Origin: Aurelia coerulea
Lineage: Eukaryota; Cnidaria; Scyphozoa; Semaeostomeae; Ulmaridae
DNA: 64,000 bases
Direction of reading: 5' to 3'
Assembly: GCA_039566865.1 (NCBI GenBank)
Contig: CM076962.1
Coordinates: 4,210,743-4,274,742, forward strand
The notes beneath the pieces are model-generated. The model ran no database searches, was not told the origin of the DNA, and was given only the letters and a program-made list of their open reading frames with translations. Shown here piece by piece: positions 46,073 to 57,013 of this stretch; positions within the stretch are counted from its first letter, which is position 1; every line of letters starts with the position of its first letter. Made by a program: the position numbers and the translations under genes.

Positions 46073-46781
46073 TATATGAGATCTCAACTTAGATTTTGCA
46101 ACCTTGCATGTCCAAGTCGAGTTTGTATTTGCAGAGCAATTCACTTAAACAGGCAAAATTTCTTAGGCAGCCCTAGACAGATGGTTATTTAACTATGCAG
46201 TTACTATCTATGTGTAATTTATTAAAAGCTTTTTGATAGCTAAACAATGCATTATTTTTGGAAGTTTGTTGAGCTATGAAAGTGCCATTTACTGTTCACT
46301 ATTCAAAAGCTCAATATTACTGAACAATCACAACTGCAACGAAACTTTGGTGAGAAAAATCCCTTAGTTCCAGAAGACACTACTAGACACCTTCCAAGTT
46401 CCTTTCGTCAAAAATAGGGCTCAAATCTTTAAAAAGGTTGGTGTAGAATTCTATTACCATTTTCTTTGAAATAAATGGCTTGGAAGGAACTTAGGGTTTT
46501 TTGTTGAAACTCTGCCGTGGAAATTTATTGATATCTTGATAAGTTTCAAAAGGCATTTATTAAATGTGAGGCTATGAAGTCATAAAATTTCTAAATACTA
46601 AACCAGAAAGGTTACAGATTTCTGTAAATTATTCTGGGAATGCAAATCCGATTTGACCATGCGAGGTTGCAAAATCTAAGTTGAGATCTCATCTATACCA
46701 TAAACTGAAAATAAAATGTTTTGAATACAATGCTCCTTCACAGGAACTGTTCAAACGCCTCTACTTTTTTGGGACGCCCGG
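46073..46781. mobile_element. Family-E element lacking its left end, with a family-A half inside
   Basis: From GAGATCTCAACTTAGATTTT to CTACTTTTTTGGGACGCCCGG it parallels the copy at 49764. About 200 bp of the interior is replaced by a family-A left half (about 46413-46628). Confidence 0.8.
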
Positions 46782-47008
46782 TATACTAAAGATTAGTCAT
46801 TAGTCTTTACTAGCGCAAGCTTTATCAAGGCCTGTCAAAAGTTGGCATTGTTTTTGGCACATCCTATATAATGAACAATGAAGAATAAGGAAAAATGAAG
46901 GTCTTAAAGTCATACATTTAAACAAATACAATGGACAATCTTTTAACTCGATATTTTTAAAAACGTACGAACCAAGGAACTGCCTACAAAGGTGTGATTG
47001 AAACTTAC

Positions 47009-47097
47009 TTGTTGATGATACTAGCACATATGAGCAAATCTGATAGCAAAAATATTCTTCTGTGCTTGGTTTTTACAACTTTTCCATCAATAACTTT
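47009..47097 (-). CDS. ARHGEF10-like RhoGEF, PH-domain exon (strands 2-3)
   Basis: This exon starts KVIDGKVVKTKHRRIFLLSD and ends ASIIN plus two bases (phase 2). The acceptor has a pyrimidine tract (caattcctcttgcag) and the donor is GTAAGT. It matches the PH strands of ARHGEF10L, where the order is a 'DRG-+IK+KERRVFLLNDMLVCA' motif. The short stretch expected before it (first PH strand, 'LL-SG-R-LI') is absent from both this exon and the preceding one. Either a micro-exon of roughly 50-60 bases was missed in the 5-kb intron or the linker has diverged. A TA-type element (47167-48049) begins 69 bp upstream of the acceptor. Confidence 0.84.
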
Positions 47098-47166
47098 CTG
47101 CAAGAGGAATTGATTTGAATCACTACTTGAAAACTCACCGCTTTTACCTTGCAAACATACATACTA

Positions 47167-48049
47167 CCGGGTGCGCCAAAATAGACTATGCATTTTTGGC
47201 AGGCCACGATAAATCGTATACAGGACCGATTTTGAAGATTTATGACTTAATCTTTAGCAGAAAGGCTGAATTAGATTCTAGGATTTTTGCAAAGTTTTCC
47301 ATTTTCAGTTTTTGGAGCTACAAGCGAGTTTCTTAAAATTTTCGTTTTCAAAACACTGAAAATGAACAAAAAACGTCGATCAAGTTTTCTAAAGAATCGA
47401 CATGAATGGACATAGAGAAAACTTTTTCGTGGTGATTTGGGATTTAGAAATCGATTAATTCTAAGCTGTTGTACGAGAGTTTGCATTATCTTGGGAGAAA
47501 TGTAACAATATTTTCAAGGATGTAAAGAAATGTCTTTTCTTTTGTAATTTCATTGCATTTATGCTTTGGTGCAGGTTGTGTTCCTGTGTCAAGTGGGGTT
47601 AAAAAGACAAGCGAGGAAGCGTCATGAGGCCAGCAAGCATGGAGTCTTTTGTTGCATTTTGATTTTGTGACGGCTTTTTTTGGGGCGGCACTTTATTGTA
47701 ACTACTACAGAATTTCGCAACAGGCCAATCGTTGGAATAACACTCGTGCAAATGTTTACAATAATCAATTTCCAAAGCCCAAAATCACGCTGAAAACGTT
47801 TTCTCTTTGTCCATTCATGTTGAGTCTTTAGAAAATTTGATCAACGTCTTTTGATCGTTTTCAGTGTTTTCGAAAACGAATTTTTTTGTAAAACTTGCTT
47901 GTAGCTCTAAAAACTGAAAACGGAAAAATTTGTAAAAAATCGTAGAATCTAATTCAGGCTGTCTGCTAAAGATTAAAGTCATAAATCTTCAAAATCGGTC
48001 CAGTGTACGATTTATCGTGGCCTGCCAAAAATGCACAGTTTACATCCGG
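47167..48049. mobile_element. Family-D element, TA target duplication
   Basis: It begins CCGGGTGCGCCAAAATAGAC and ends AGTTTACATCCGG, with TA at 47165-47166 and 48050-48051. At 883 bp it is almost the same length as the 28440 copy. Confidence 0.88.
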
Positions 48050-48079
48050 TATAGCCCAAAAGGAGGTTTTCCTTGAAAT

Positions 48080-48612
48080 AGGTCCCAAACCCTTGAGAAG
48101 GTTGATGTAAACTTCTATGACCTATTTCTTTGAATCGAATGGCTTGAGAGAAAAGTAGCTACTCATCTATATTTCTACCGTTGACCTTTTCAAAAATCTT
48201 AATCCTTTTGAACTTAATTTTGAACTTAATTAATACTTTTGAACGTACAGCGCAGTGCATCTCATGTTTCAACTCATTTAGTGTTGTGACGTCATCAAAT
48301 TTCTAAATCGTAAACTTGAAGAGTAAAAGACTTGTGCTTGATACCATATTGTAGACATTCGTAAACTATAGTTTTCTTGGGAATTATTCCATGTTTTATC
48401 AAAAAGTTTTCAAACTGCAATGGCTTTAAGCTTTTCAAAACATGGTTGAATTCTTAAGAAAGAAGGAATATCCTCTAATTCTGAAAAGATCAAAGATTTC
48501 TGAAAATTACAACTTTACAAGAATAGCACAGTAGTTAAAGTTTCTCTTCAGCCGTTCAATTCAAAGAAATATAATTTTACATAAACTTTTTGAAGATTTG
48601 GAGCCTTTATTG
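48080..48612. mobile_element. Family-B element, degenerate
   Basis: It carries ATAGGTCCCAAACCC on the left, TCTACCGTTGACC, GACGTCATCAAATTTCTAA and GAAGATTTGGAGCC on the right. I see no convincing target duplication. Confidence 0.7.
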
Positions 48613-48619
48613 GCTTTTC

Positions 48620-49760
48620 TAGGCGTAACTGCAAGATCGTTCCCTTGTACGAATGAGACTTTTTCCTCAGGTCTAGAATTACTTTGATCATTGACACGGT
48701 CGCTCAAAAAGAAAACTTAATGTTTGGTTGAAAATACAATTTTACCTATTTTCAAAACGTCACCACAATTATATGGGTGATTTCTCGAAATGCTGGATTG
48801 TTTCTCTCAGTCCAAAGAGATCCTACTTATGCGATTTGACTGAAGTAAGCTTTCTATGGACGAAAGACTAAACAGTGAAAATCAGTTCCAGCGATCTACA
48901 ATGTGCTTTAAAGTTAGGTAAAACATCACATGTCTCAAAATTAACACTGTTGCTGGTCTATTCGATACGCCTTGAACTAATTTGGTCATTGATAAAAATG
49001 ACACAAAAGCAAGATCTCACAAAGCATTTCGCATAATGGACGTTCAAACCGTTGTAGAATACACTTTTTTAGAAGAATAATGTTTATAGGAATATTCAGG
49101 CTCAGAGTCATCCAATTTTTAAGAATATTATAAGAATATTGCTCAGCCTCAGCTCGCTTATTTGTGTCTCATTTTTCAACAGTTGCTCTGCCTGTTTTGC
49201 GATGTTCATAACAGAGAATCGCATGACTGACATTCTTATTGTTATAATTGCTTAAATTTTCTTTTCTTTCATGCCATTTCCTCGTAATGACATGGAATTT
49301 CTTTTAACTATCTATGTTCCCCCGAACCTATGTCAGATTTGAAAAAATTAGAATATTTTAAGAATATATTCACGCTCAAAACGAAAATTTCCTAAGAATA
49401 TCGAGGATGGACAAAATTTATGGTATCCTTATGAAAAAAAGAGTGTACGACCAAATCAAATATTGAAAAATGAATCACAAAAACTCACACAAAGAAGCAT
49501 GTCATCATGTCGAACATAATATCTGCGATTTGAGAACAGTGGCTGCAAAATCAAATGAAAAATGATTAAAATGGCTACAATCAATAACTGCAAATAACCT
49601 GTACATCAATCAACCTGGAATTGGAACATGCATTCGTGGCATATGAATGAAATTTTTAAAAGACATTACATAATTGGGTAATGTATCTTTGGTTTGATTC
49701 AATCATCGCTTTATTGGCTATCTTTAGCATCTTGATCATACTCAGAATTACAGCGCTTTT
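48620..49760. other. RhoGEF intron, nothing recognised
   Basis: I looked on the minus strand here for the missing first PH strand and found no splice-flanked candidate. Confidence 0.45.
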
Positions 49761-49763
49761 CTA

Positions 49764-50540
49764 CCGGGTATCCCAAAAAAAAGTATAGGCGTTTGAACGG
49801 TTCCTGTTGAGGAGCTTTGTATTCAAAAAATTTATTTTCAGTTTATGGTTTAGATGAGATCTCAACTTAGATTTTGCAACCTTGCATGTCCAAATTGGGT
49901 TCGATTTGTGAGTAATTCACTTAAACAGGCAAAATTTCTTAGGCAGCCTGAGACAGATGGTTATTTAATTATGCAGTTACTATGTGTAATTTATAAAGAG
50001 CTTCTGGGGCAGCTAAATACATTATTTTTGGAAGTTTGTTGAGCTATGAAAGTGCAATTTACTGTTCACTATTCTAAAGCCCAATATGACTGAACAATCA
50101 CAACTGCAACGAAACTTGGGTGAGAAAGATCCTTTAGTTCTAGAAGACACTACTCGACACCGTTCAAGTTCCTTCAGTCCTAGAACCTTGCGCTGTGAAC
50201 TGTTAAAGTGTAAATGCATCTTTTCTTTTAATATTTTCTCTAATTTGTATAATAGTTTGATTGGCCAGGAGATTTTTAAGATTACAAACTTCAAAGGTTG
50301 AGCGGACTCAAAATTTTCTTCACAGTACGCATTGATTGTAGTAGCATAATTCAATGCTACCTCGGAAATTTTGCGTCTCTAGGTGAATTACTCTGGGAAT
50401 GCAAATCCGATTTGATCATGCGAGGTTGCAAAATCTAATTTGGGATCTCATCTATACCATAAACGGAAAATGAAACTTTTTGAATCCAATGCTCCTTCAC
50501 AGGAACTGTTCAAACGCCTATACTTTTTTGGGACACCCGG
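49764..50540. mobile_element. Family-E inverted-repeat element
   Basis: It begins CCGGGTATCCCAAAAAAAAG and ends CTTTTTTGGGACACCCGG (777 bp). TA precedes it; CA follows, one change from TA. Inner arms contain GATGAGATCTCAACTTAG and its near inverse. Confidence 0.87.
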
Positions 50541-50569
50541 CATGTTTCAGCAGTTCTGAGGTTGTACCA

Positions 50570-50770
50570 GCATCACATTGATAAATCACAAACCTGAAAA
50601 GTTACAGATTTCTGCTTACTGCCCTATTGTAGACCTTCTTAAACTTTCTTTCTTCTTCTTTCTTCCTTCTTTCTTTCGATCTTCCTTCAAGATTGTACTT
50701 TTTTCCTCCATTTATTTAGGATTCACAACAATTTTAGCTTTCAAAGCTTCTCATGACTTTTTTCAATAAG
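50570..50770. mobile_element. Degenerate family-A fragment with a pyrimidine tract
   Basis: AAAAGTTACAGATTTCTGC and ATTGTAGACCTTC are family-A motifs. A TTTC/TTCC-rich tract at about 50645-50690 has expanded inside it. Confidence 0.6.
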
Positions 50771-50979
50771 AAGAAAAGCGCTGTAATCAATCAAGTTAAC
50801 AACGATTGCCAATAGCAAACACATAGAATCTCTTTCGAGCTACTAAGTCAAATGAAAGATGCATGAACCATTTGTGCTATCTTTTCTTAAAGATTTCGTG
50901 CCCATGCTAGGTTCTATCATCATATTTTCTGTTTCTACAGCTTTATCGATGCGGTACACCCGAAAAGTTTAGTCTATAC

Positions 50980-51040
50980 ACTCTCAGCTATATAATTGGC
51001 CTACCAATCTTAAGGTTGGTGGTTCGAGTCCCAGCCTAGG
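50980..51040 (+). repeat. Possible tRNA-derived SINE remnant
   Basis: GGTTCGAGTCCC near 51021-51032 is a good polymerase III B box, preceded by AATTGG at a D-arm-like position, but the A box is disrupted. Confidence 0.35.
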
Positions 51041-51740
51041 CAAAGCTCTGACCTAAATTGAAGAGAGGCGCCAACTCCAGGCAAAATGAATCACGAGGTG
51101 TGATCTCATCGAGAATAAGGACTAGGGAACTGCTTCGATAGACCTCTCGTATTTTACGTCCCTGCTCTTGAAACGTGGAGTAAATGCTAAACAATCCTTA
51201 GCAACGTATGGAATTGGTTTCGTACAAGTATTTGCATCAAAACAGGCATGGTGTAGATTTCTAGCTGTGCTGAGATTTGCAGCTTTTGCTTCAGTTAAAA
51301 ATAGTTTATAAGCTTAGCTTTTCGGTATTCCTAAAAATTAGCATTTTCATCATAAATCAGAACAACTTATAACAACAACTACGCACAAATATTCTTTGGA
51401 TGCCATATTATTATTATTATTATTTCTTTCTTTCTTTAAAGTAGGCTTAAAATACACTAGATAGCAAAATTACTGCTAATTTAGGCCTACTATTTAGCAA
51501 ACATATAAAATGAAATAAAATGAAATAAATGGTCCTATTTACACAACCGTTAAAAACATTAGAATTGAACATAATGACATACTTATGAATATCATGTTAG
51601 ATACCCAACCTGCGGAATGTATGTCTTGCATAGCCTACAGTTGCAGTTCTCGCCCTTCCAACATAGCTGGAAGGACATAAAGTAATCGACAGCCGCTAAC
51701 CTACCTTCAGATGAATTGTACAGGCAAGCAAACAGAATTC

Positions 51741-51914
51741 AAAGGGAATCTAAGCAAAGTGGCTCAAGCCACTTCTAGTCAAATTCAAGCCAAAGACATA
51801 TCAGTATTTCCTGCTGACTTGGATAAGTTACCCAAATATGGTGCGGCATGTGGCACAGCATATTGTCTTTGCACAGCTACGTTTCTCAAAGGCTTTTATC
51901 TGCTTAGATTCCCT
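51741..51914. mobile_element. Family-M element
   Basis: AAGTGGCTCAAGCCACTT and GATAAGTTACCCAAATATGG match 32120-32330 inverted, and the right end shares TAGATTCCCTTTAA with family L. A further partial copy starts at 39430. Confidence 0.65.
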
Positions 51915-52093
51915 TTAAAGGGAATAGAGATAACTCTATCGACAAGCTGCTATAAATAGGCTGAAGAAACGCCCACAAACCCATTGTTTCCTTCGCCACG
52001 CAATGAAACGGCAGGCGTCAAAGTTGTTGAATACAATAGATTATATTTTTAACTTGGCCCGGGCCAGCTTTTAACTATGTCGATTCCCTTTAA
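51915..52093. mobile_element. Family-L TTAA element beside a RhoGEF donor
   Basis: It runs from TTAAAGGGAATAGAGATAAC to GTCGATTCCCTTTAA, 179 bp. It ends 33 bp from the exon at 52126-52290, on the donor side. Confidence 0.85.
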
Positions 52094-52125
52094 ACAAACT
52101 CTAATTCTGATCCAAAGACACCTAC

Positions 52126-52290
52126 CTTTTGGAGACCAGTGAAATACTTATCAAGCTGTTGTACTTTGTATTTCATTTCCATGTCTCTCCGTTTGTCACA
52201 AATCAACTCAGACAAACATTCAAGGTGCGTAAGTGCCATTTGCAATGGAAGTCGATCTGCGTGATATATTGGCGTCACTTTCAACAGTTC
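52126..52290 (-). CDS. ARHGEF10-like RhoGEF, last DH-domain exon
   Basis: This 55-codon exon, phase 0 at both ends, begins ELLKVTPIYHADRLPLQMAL and ends YFTGLQK. The acceptor is cttattttcag and the donor GTAGGT. The string HADRLPLQMALTHLE is close to the HPDRLPLQLALTELE stretch that I recall as specific to ARHGEF10/10L among RhoGEFs, and it was the basis for naming the family. The end of the exon corresponds to the long helix linking DH to PH. A 179-bp TTAA element (51915-52093) ends 33 bp beyond the donor. Confidence 0.9.
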
Positions 52291-52781
52291 CTGAAAATAA
52301 GAGAATTTTGTAAGAACAAGCGATTGTCCGTTTGCAGGAAGAATTTAACCCCATGGTGGTTGGCAAACTGTCGTGGCGCTGCTTCGGCAAACAAGACAAT
52401 CCAAAAGAATAGAATTAGGCAAGCTTCGGCAATTTCTATCTCCATCAAAATTCACAAAGATAATAAATAAAATGTAAAATCTTGAAAGTGACGTGTTTCA
52501 ATACTAAAGAAGGGTTATGTCTTCTATTATTACCTGACTGACGTTTCAAAAACGAGGCAATACAAGAATCCCGCCAATCCCATTGGCTAATCGCACATTT
52601 CCCGCGGTTTTCCCGGTTTTCCCGTAGCCTTGTATAATACGATACAAGAACGCGTTTTTGTCACCACATCAACTAATTTAGGCCTGTGAGATTTACAATG
52701 AACTCAAACGACATAACAGTAACAAAATGAGTTTGACTAAATGGTATAAGTCAAAATTAGAAGCTATCAGGTAATAAAACT

Positions 52782-52917
52782 CATACTAACCGGTTTTGCA
52801 GTTGTACAGGAAAATATAAAGCCCTCGGTCTTATTGCACAGACCTCGCAAGCTCGGTCTGTACTTTTAAGACCTCGGGCTTTATATTTTCCTGTACAACA
52901 CAAAACCGGTTAGTATG
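52782..52917. mobile_element. Hairpin element
   Basis: CATACTAACCGGTTTTG and GTACAGGAAAATATAAAGCC recur inverted, and the centre holds GACCTCGCAAGCTCGGTC. Confidence 0.88.
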
Positions 52918-52930
52918 CGCATATTATTAC

Positions 52931-53064
52931 TAGACTTATGGCATTTCGTCCCTTGTTTCCCTGCGTTCTTTGATTTGCAGATATCACTTGCTCAATAAGG
53001 TGAGCAAGTGATATCTGCAAATCAAAGAACCCAGGGAAATAAGGGACGAAATGTCATAAGTCTA
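52931..53064. mobile_element. Hairpin element with 9-bp target duplication
   Basis: It begins TAGACTTATGGCATTTCGTC and ends with the near-exact inverse. TATTATTAC flanks both sides (52922-52930 and 53065-53073). The centre is CACTTGCTCAATAAGGTGAGCAAGTG. Confidence 0.9.
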
Positions 53065-53189
53065 TATTATTACCTTTTTTGTCAGGGCCACAAACCGTGT
53101 ACTAAATCTGATTGGTTGAAAGCGTTCAAAACTGACGTAAGGAACAGCCTTACGATATGGTAATAAACCGTATAACAACTGTTTCCCTT

Positions 53190-55080
53190 GGGCAATACTG
53201 AAAACATTAACCCTCAGCTTCTGTACAAAACCTCAGAAGCTCTCTCGGCATTTTACTTAATTCATTATTTATTCATATCATTTATTCATTTATTTAGTTC
53301 ATTCATTACGGAAACTTATGATAACAATCTGGCTCTTTCTATTTGCGAAAGAAAGGATGAACGGCTAGCATAAAGTCTTGGTGAAAACTCGATTACTAAA
53401 TCTTAGCCAAATGATTTTATCTAAAGATCCAGCCAATCACACCCATGAAAGCGTGCCGTTATGGGCCATCTGACATGCCTCGTTTTGTTGGGGATACTGC
53501 AAACTGCTCTTTTGTTTATCACAATACAAGACGGTAATTCTGATTGGCTGAAGAGCTTTGACGCATGCGTTCATCTTGCATTTTCCAATTGCTCAACTAA
53601 ATTGACTACTTCAGTCCCCAGTGACAAGCAGCTAGAATGGTACAGAAGGCCTACTGCGCAAACTCCGATGATCTTGGGGATTGACCCTTCATGCAGAAAA
53701 CCCGTCAGACTTAACGCTGGCAGTATCCCAAACAATATTTTCATCGGGAGAAATATATCCCCTTCCCCCTGTGTAATGCTTGACTGATAATAAGTATGAC
53801 AACCAAATTTCGTCTGCTAATACCTTTAGGCATAAGGCATCCCCCGGGACCCGCCTAAGATGACTTGTATATGTATGTATGTATGTATTATTTGCCACTC
53901 AAAAATATTTACAAGTTTATAATATAAAAATGGATACAATACGATATAATAGGTTAAAAACGTAAAGGAAAAACACCCCTAATTACAATGGCAGGGATAG
54001 CATTAAAAGGTCAAGATGACCTTAATTCCATAATGGTCCCCTCAGAGCTGCTGGAACAACGAAAAACGTGAGAGAAAAAATTGTAGCTGTTTTCCGTGCA
54101 AACATGGGTTATAAAACCATACCATAGTCAGGAGAGATAATGACGAGTCTTAATAGAAGACATATATGTCATCTTCCTCTTCTATGAAGAAAATGACCAT
54201 ATACGAGGTCATATCTAATGAATCCTGGGAAGGATACGAAGAACGAGAAACGAGTCAAGGGAACCAAGGAAGCGATGGGAACCAGGAGGCGTGAAGTGCT
54301 AGAGAAATGGCACGAGGAAAGCAAATCCAACGTACCCGGGGAAACTCGTCCAATGAGGCTGAAGAAAGAGACTTAAGTAAAGGAGAGTTCAAAAACGCAG
54401 ATTGTGCGTATGACAGTTTCTTGTTGTGTATCTTGTATGATGAACTGGTTGTATTTGGAACGGCTGTAATCTCCATTGCTGTAAGCTGTAAGCTCATTTC
54501 CATTGCTGTTGAAGGATGCTTTTGTTATTCCTATCATGTACCTGACGTCCCATAAAAAGAGTATACAGATTTGGTTGGGTCCTCGGATGAAAATATAGCC
54601 TCACATCAATGGTTAATCAATTTCAAAATTTTCCTCGCTAATTAACTTGAACATAGAAATCTCCTTTGTAGATATTGATGCTTTACCTGCTGAAAAATTA
54701 ATACCGCGGTGCCCGAAGCAGCCAACAACGCCATATATCTGCCTTTTAGAGGGCCTTTCCAAGCTTGGAGCCACTCATTTTAAAATACATGTGAAAACAA
54801 CAGCTTTGATCTAATATTCAAGCACCATATAAAGAAACGTTGGCGCCATTTAGAGCATAAATGTGCATAAATCTAGCGCCATCTACGTTTTACATGCTGC
54901 GCGGAAAGGACATAAAAATTAAACTATCGACGAATACTCCCTGCTGCACCTAAGTCGAAAACGTTCAGTTATACTAAATAAATAATGAATCTTTCGTCTT
55001 TCAGATAAAGCTGTCATCTAAAGGGCTTCGAAGTGCTCAGTCGTGGTTAGTGCGCGGCAAACAGACTGAACAACGCTTAT
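53190..55080. other. RhoGEF intron, nothing recognised
   Basis: A short ATGT array is at 53871-53888 and TTCATTTATT repeats lie near 53260-53310. No coding exon or element could be placed. Confidence 0.45.
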
Positions 55081-55083
55081 CTG

Positions 55084-55763
55084 GTTGAAAACAGCATGGG
55101 CTTAAAGGTGGATGTAAAATGTTAAGACGTTTTTCTTCGAATTAAATGGCTTGAAAACTTAGGGTACAAGTACTTTACAATAAATCTGCCATGGACAATT
55201 TTTTGAAATCTTCATTATTTTCAAAATGGTTCCACTTCTATTTTCGTTGAAAGAGTTCATGGAAAATTTTTGAAAAAACTAAGGTCACCGTAAATCCTAG
55301 ATCAATAGAGGAAAATAATACAATTTTGAAGAGAATCGTACTTCTAATCATAGTCCAAGGTCTGCAATATGGCGGCAAGCAAACATCTGCCGCAATAGAC
55401 CTTTTAGCTATTCTACAAAAGAGCCTGGATCGAGCGTTATTTTTATACGCGAGGTTCGATAGGGTGGCGTTAGAGCTTCTATGAATATTGTGCAAATTCG
55501 AAAATTCTACAAAGTGCATTTTGTAGAATTTTCGAATATGCACAATATTCATAGAAGCTCTAACGCCACTCTATCGAACCTCGTGTATAAAATAACGCTC
55601 GATCCAGGCTCTTTTGTAGAATAGCTAAAAGGTCTATTGAGTATCATAATTCATAAGATTTCCAAGGTAGAGTTACAGCAAAAATCTAAGTTCCCTTCAA
55701 GCCATTAAGTTCAAAGAAAGATATAACAGAATTTTATACCCACTTTAAAGATTTGAGCCCTAT
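55084..55763. mobile_element. Family-A element interrupted by a hairpin
   Basis: Eroded left end (AACAGCATGGGCTTAAAGG), right end GATTTGAGCCCTATG. Family motifs CTGCCATGGACAATTTT and AATATGGCGGCAAGCA are inside. The right junction, 55752-55820, is repeated with changes at 56152-56218. Confidence 0.8.
55393..55639. mobile_element. 247-bp near-perfect palindrome inside family A
   Basis: CAATAGACCTTTTAGCTATT at the left end and its exact inverse at the right end. The arms match with very few changes and almost no loop (centre AAAGTGCATTT). Confidence 0.93.
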
Positions 55764-57013
55764 GCTCTGGATGAGCCAGAAAAAAGTTCGCATTTTTGAA
55801 AAAATTAAAGGCACCAAGACACGCCCAACAACCCTTACTGACGTATGACGTCACATTGAAACCTCGAAGCTGTGGAGGCAGGTGGAGGTCGTGTGATTTT
55901 TGCGCGCCCTTTCCCAATGTTATCACGCGTACGCGCAAGAAAAACGTTTTATTTTGGCAAGATTTGATGTTCAGCTTGTTTACTGATAAAAATTGTTTAA
56001 AACTTGAAGATGTCGATGAATTCCAAACAGACAGAGAAACACATTTTGTGGCTGCTTGCAGGTAAGTGCATCTTCGTCAATTTCACAAAAATCCAGTCTC
56101 CAGTAGGTCCAAGATTTCAATTCAACACAATTCTTTGAATTTCCTATTCACTTGAGCCCTATGCTCTGGGTGAGCCAGAAAAAGTTCCCATTTTTAAAAA
56201 CTCAAGGCACCATGAGTACATGATGGATTGAATTGAATCGACTTCTGTTTGATAGCCGGTGGATTGAAGTATTTTGTAATTTTTCTGAGTTTTTATGAGC
56301 AATGAAAACATCGGTAAATTCATATTTAAGAAAATTCCATGGTCTATTCCATGGTCACACTTGATCAAATCATAAACAAACTTCTCACGACATTGACGGT
56401 ATACGAAGGAGCTGCATTAGACTTATTACATGAGTCCTTGTTTTCTCTTCATGGAGCAAAATTTAGACGAATGTCGTCAGTCAAGAGCTGCATATGCATT
56501 GTCTAGAAATAGCCTATTAGCCTCTGTTGTAGAATCATGATTAAGATGACAAAAAAATTTCTTTGATTCAATTCATCCGAAAAATCTATCAGTAGCGTAT
56601 ACAGGGTGTCCCAGAAAAATTGTTCGACATTTGATTAAATATTAAAAAGCAACGAGTAAATTTACAGGCTCCTGGTTAGATAACTCTGCTCCTAAGATTT
56701 TAAATTGATTTTTGACTCCAGAATCTTGCGAATCCGCTAAGAATTCACGGAGTTGGAAACTTTTGAAGTTCAAATTTGTGCGAAAGCTGAAATCAGGCGC
56801 CCCTGACTGACTTGTTTTTCAAGAACACGTTCCAAAATCGAAGTAAAAGAAGACTGCCCAATGCTATACCTCTCGTTGATATCAGAGCAAACCAAATAGG
56901 ACTATAAAAGTAATTTAATTCTTGTAACCGTTGCCAAAATGTACTTAAGGATAAAAGTATCAAAAAACATGAAATGAAAATTTAATCGATGAGAGAAGGG
57001 GCCATTCCAAACA

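Noticed and set aside
53461..53787. 108-codon frame starting MGHLTCLVLLGILQTALLF, signal-peptide-like
   Set aside because: The hydrophobic start is tempting, but the rest has no domain, no cysteine pattern I recognise and no splice evidence.
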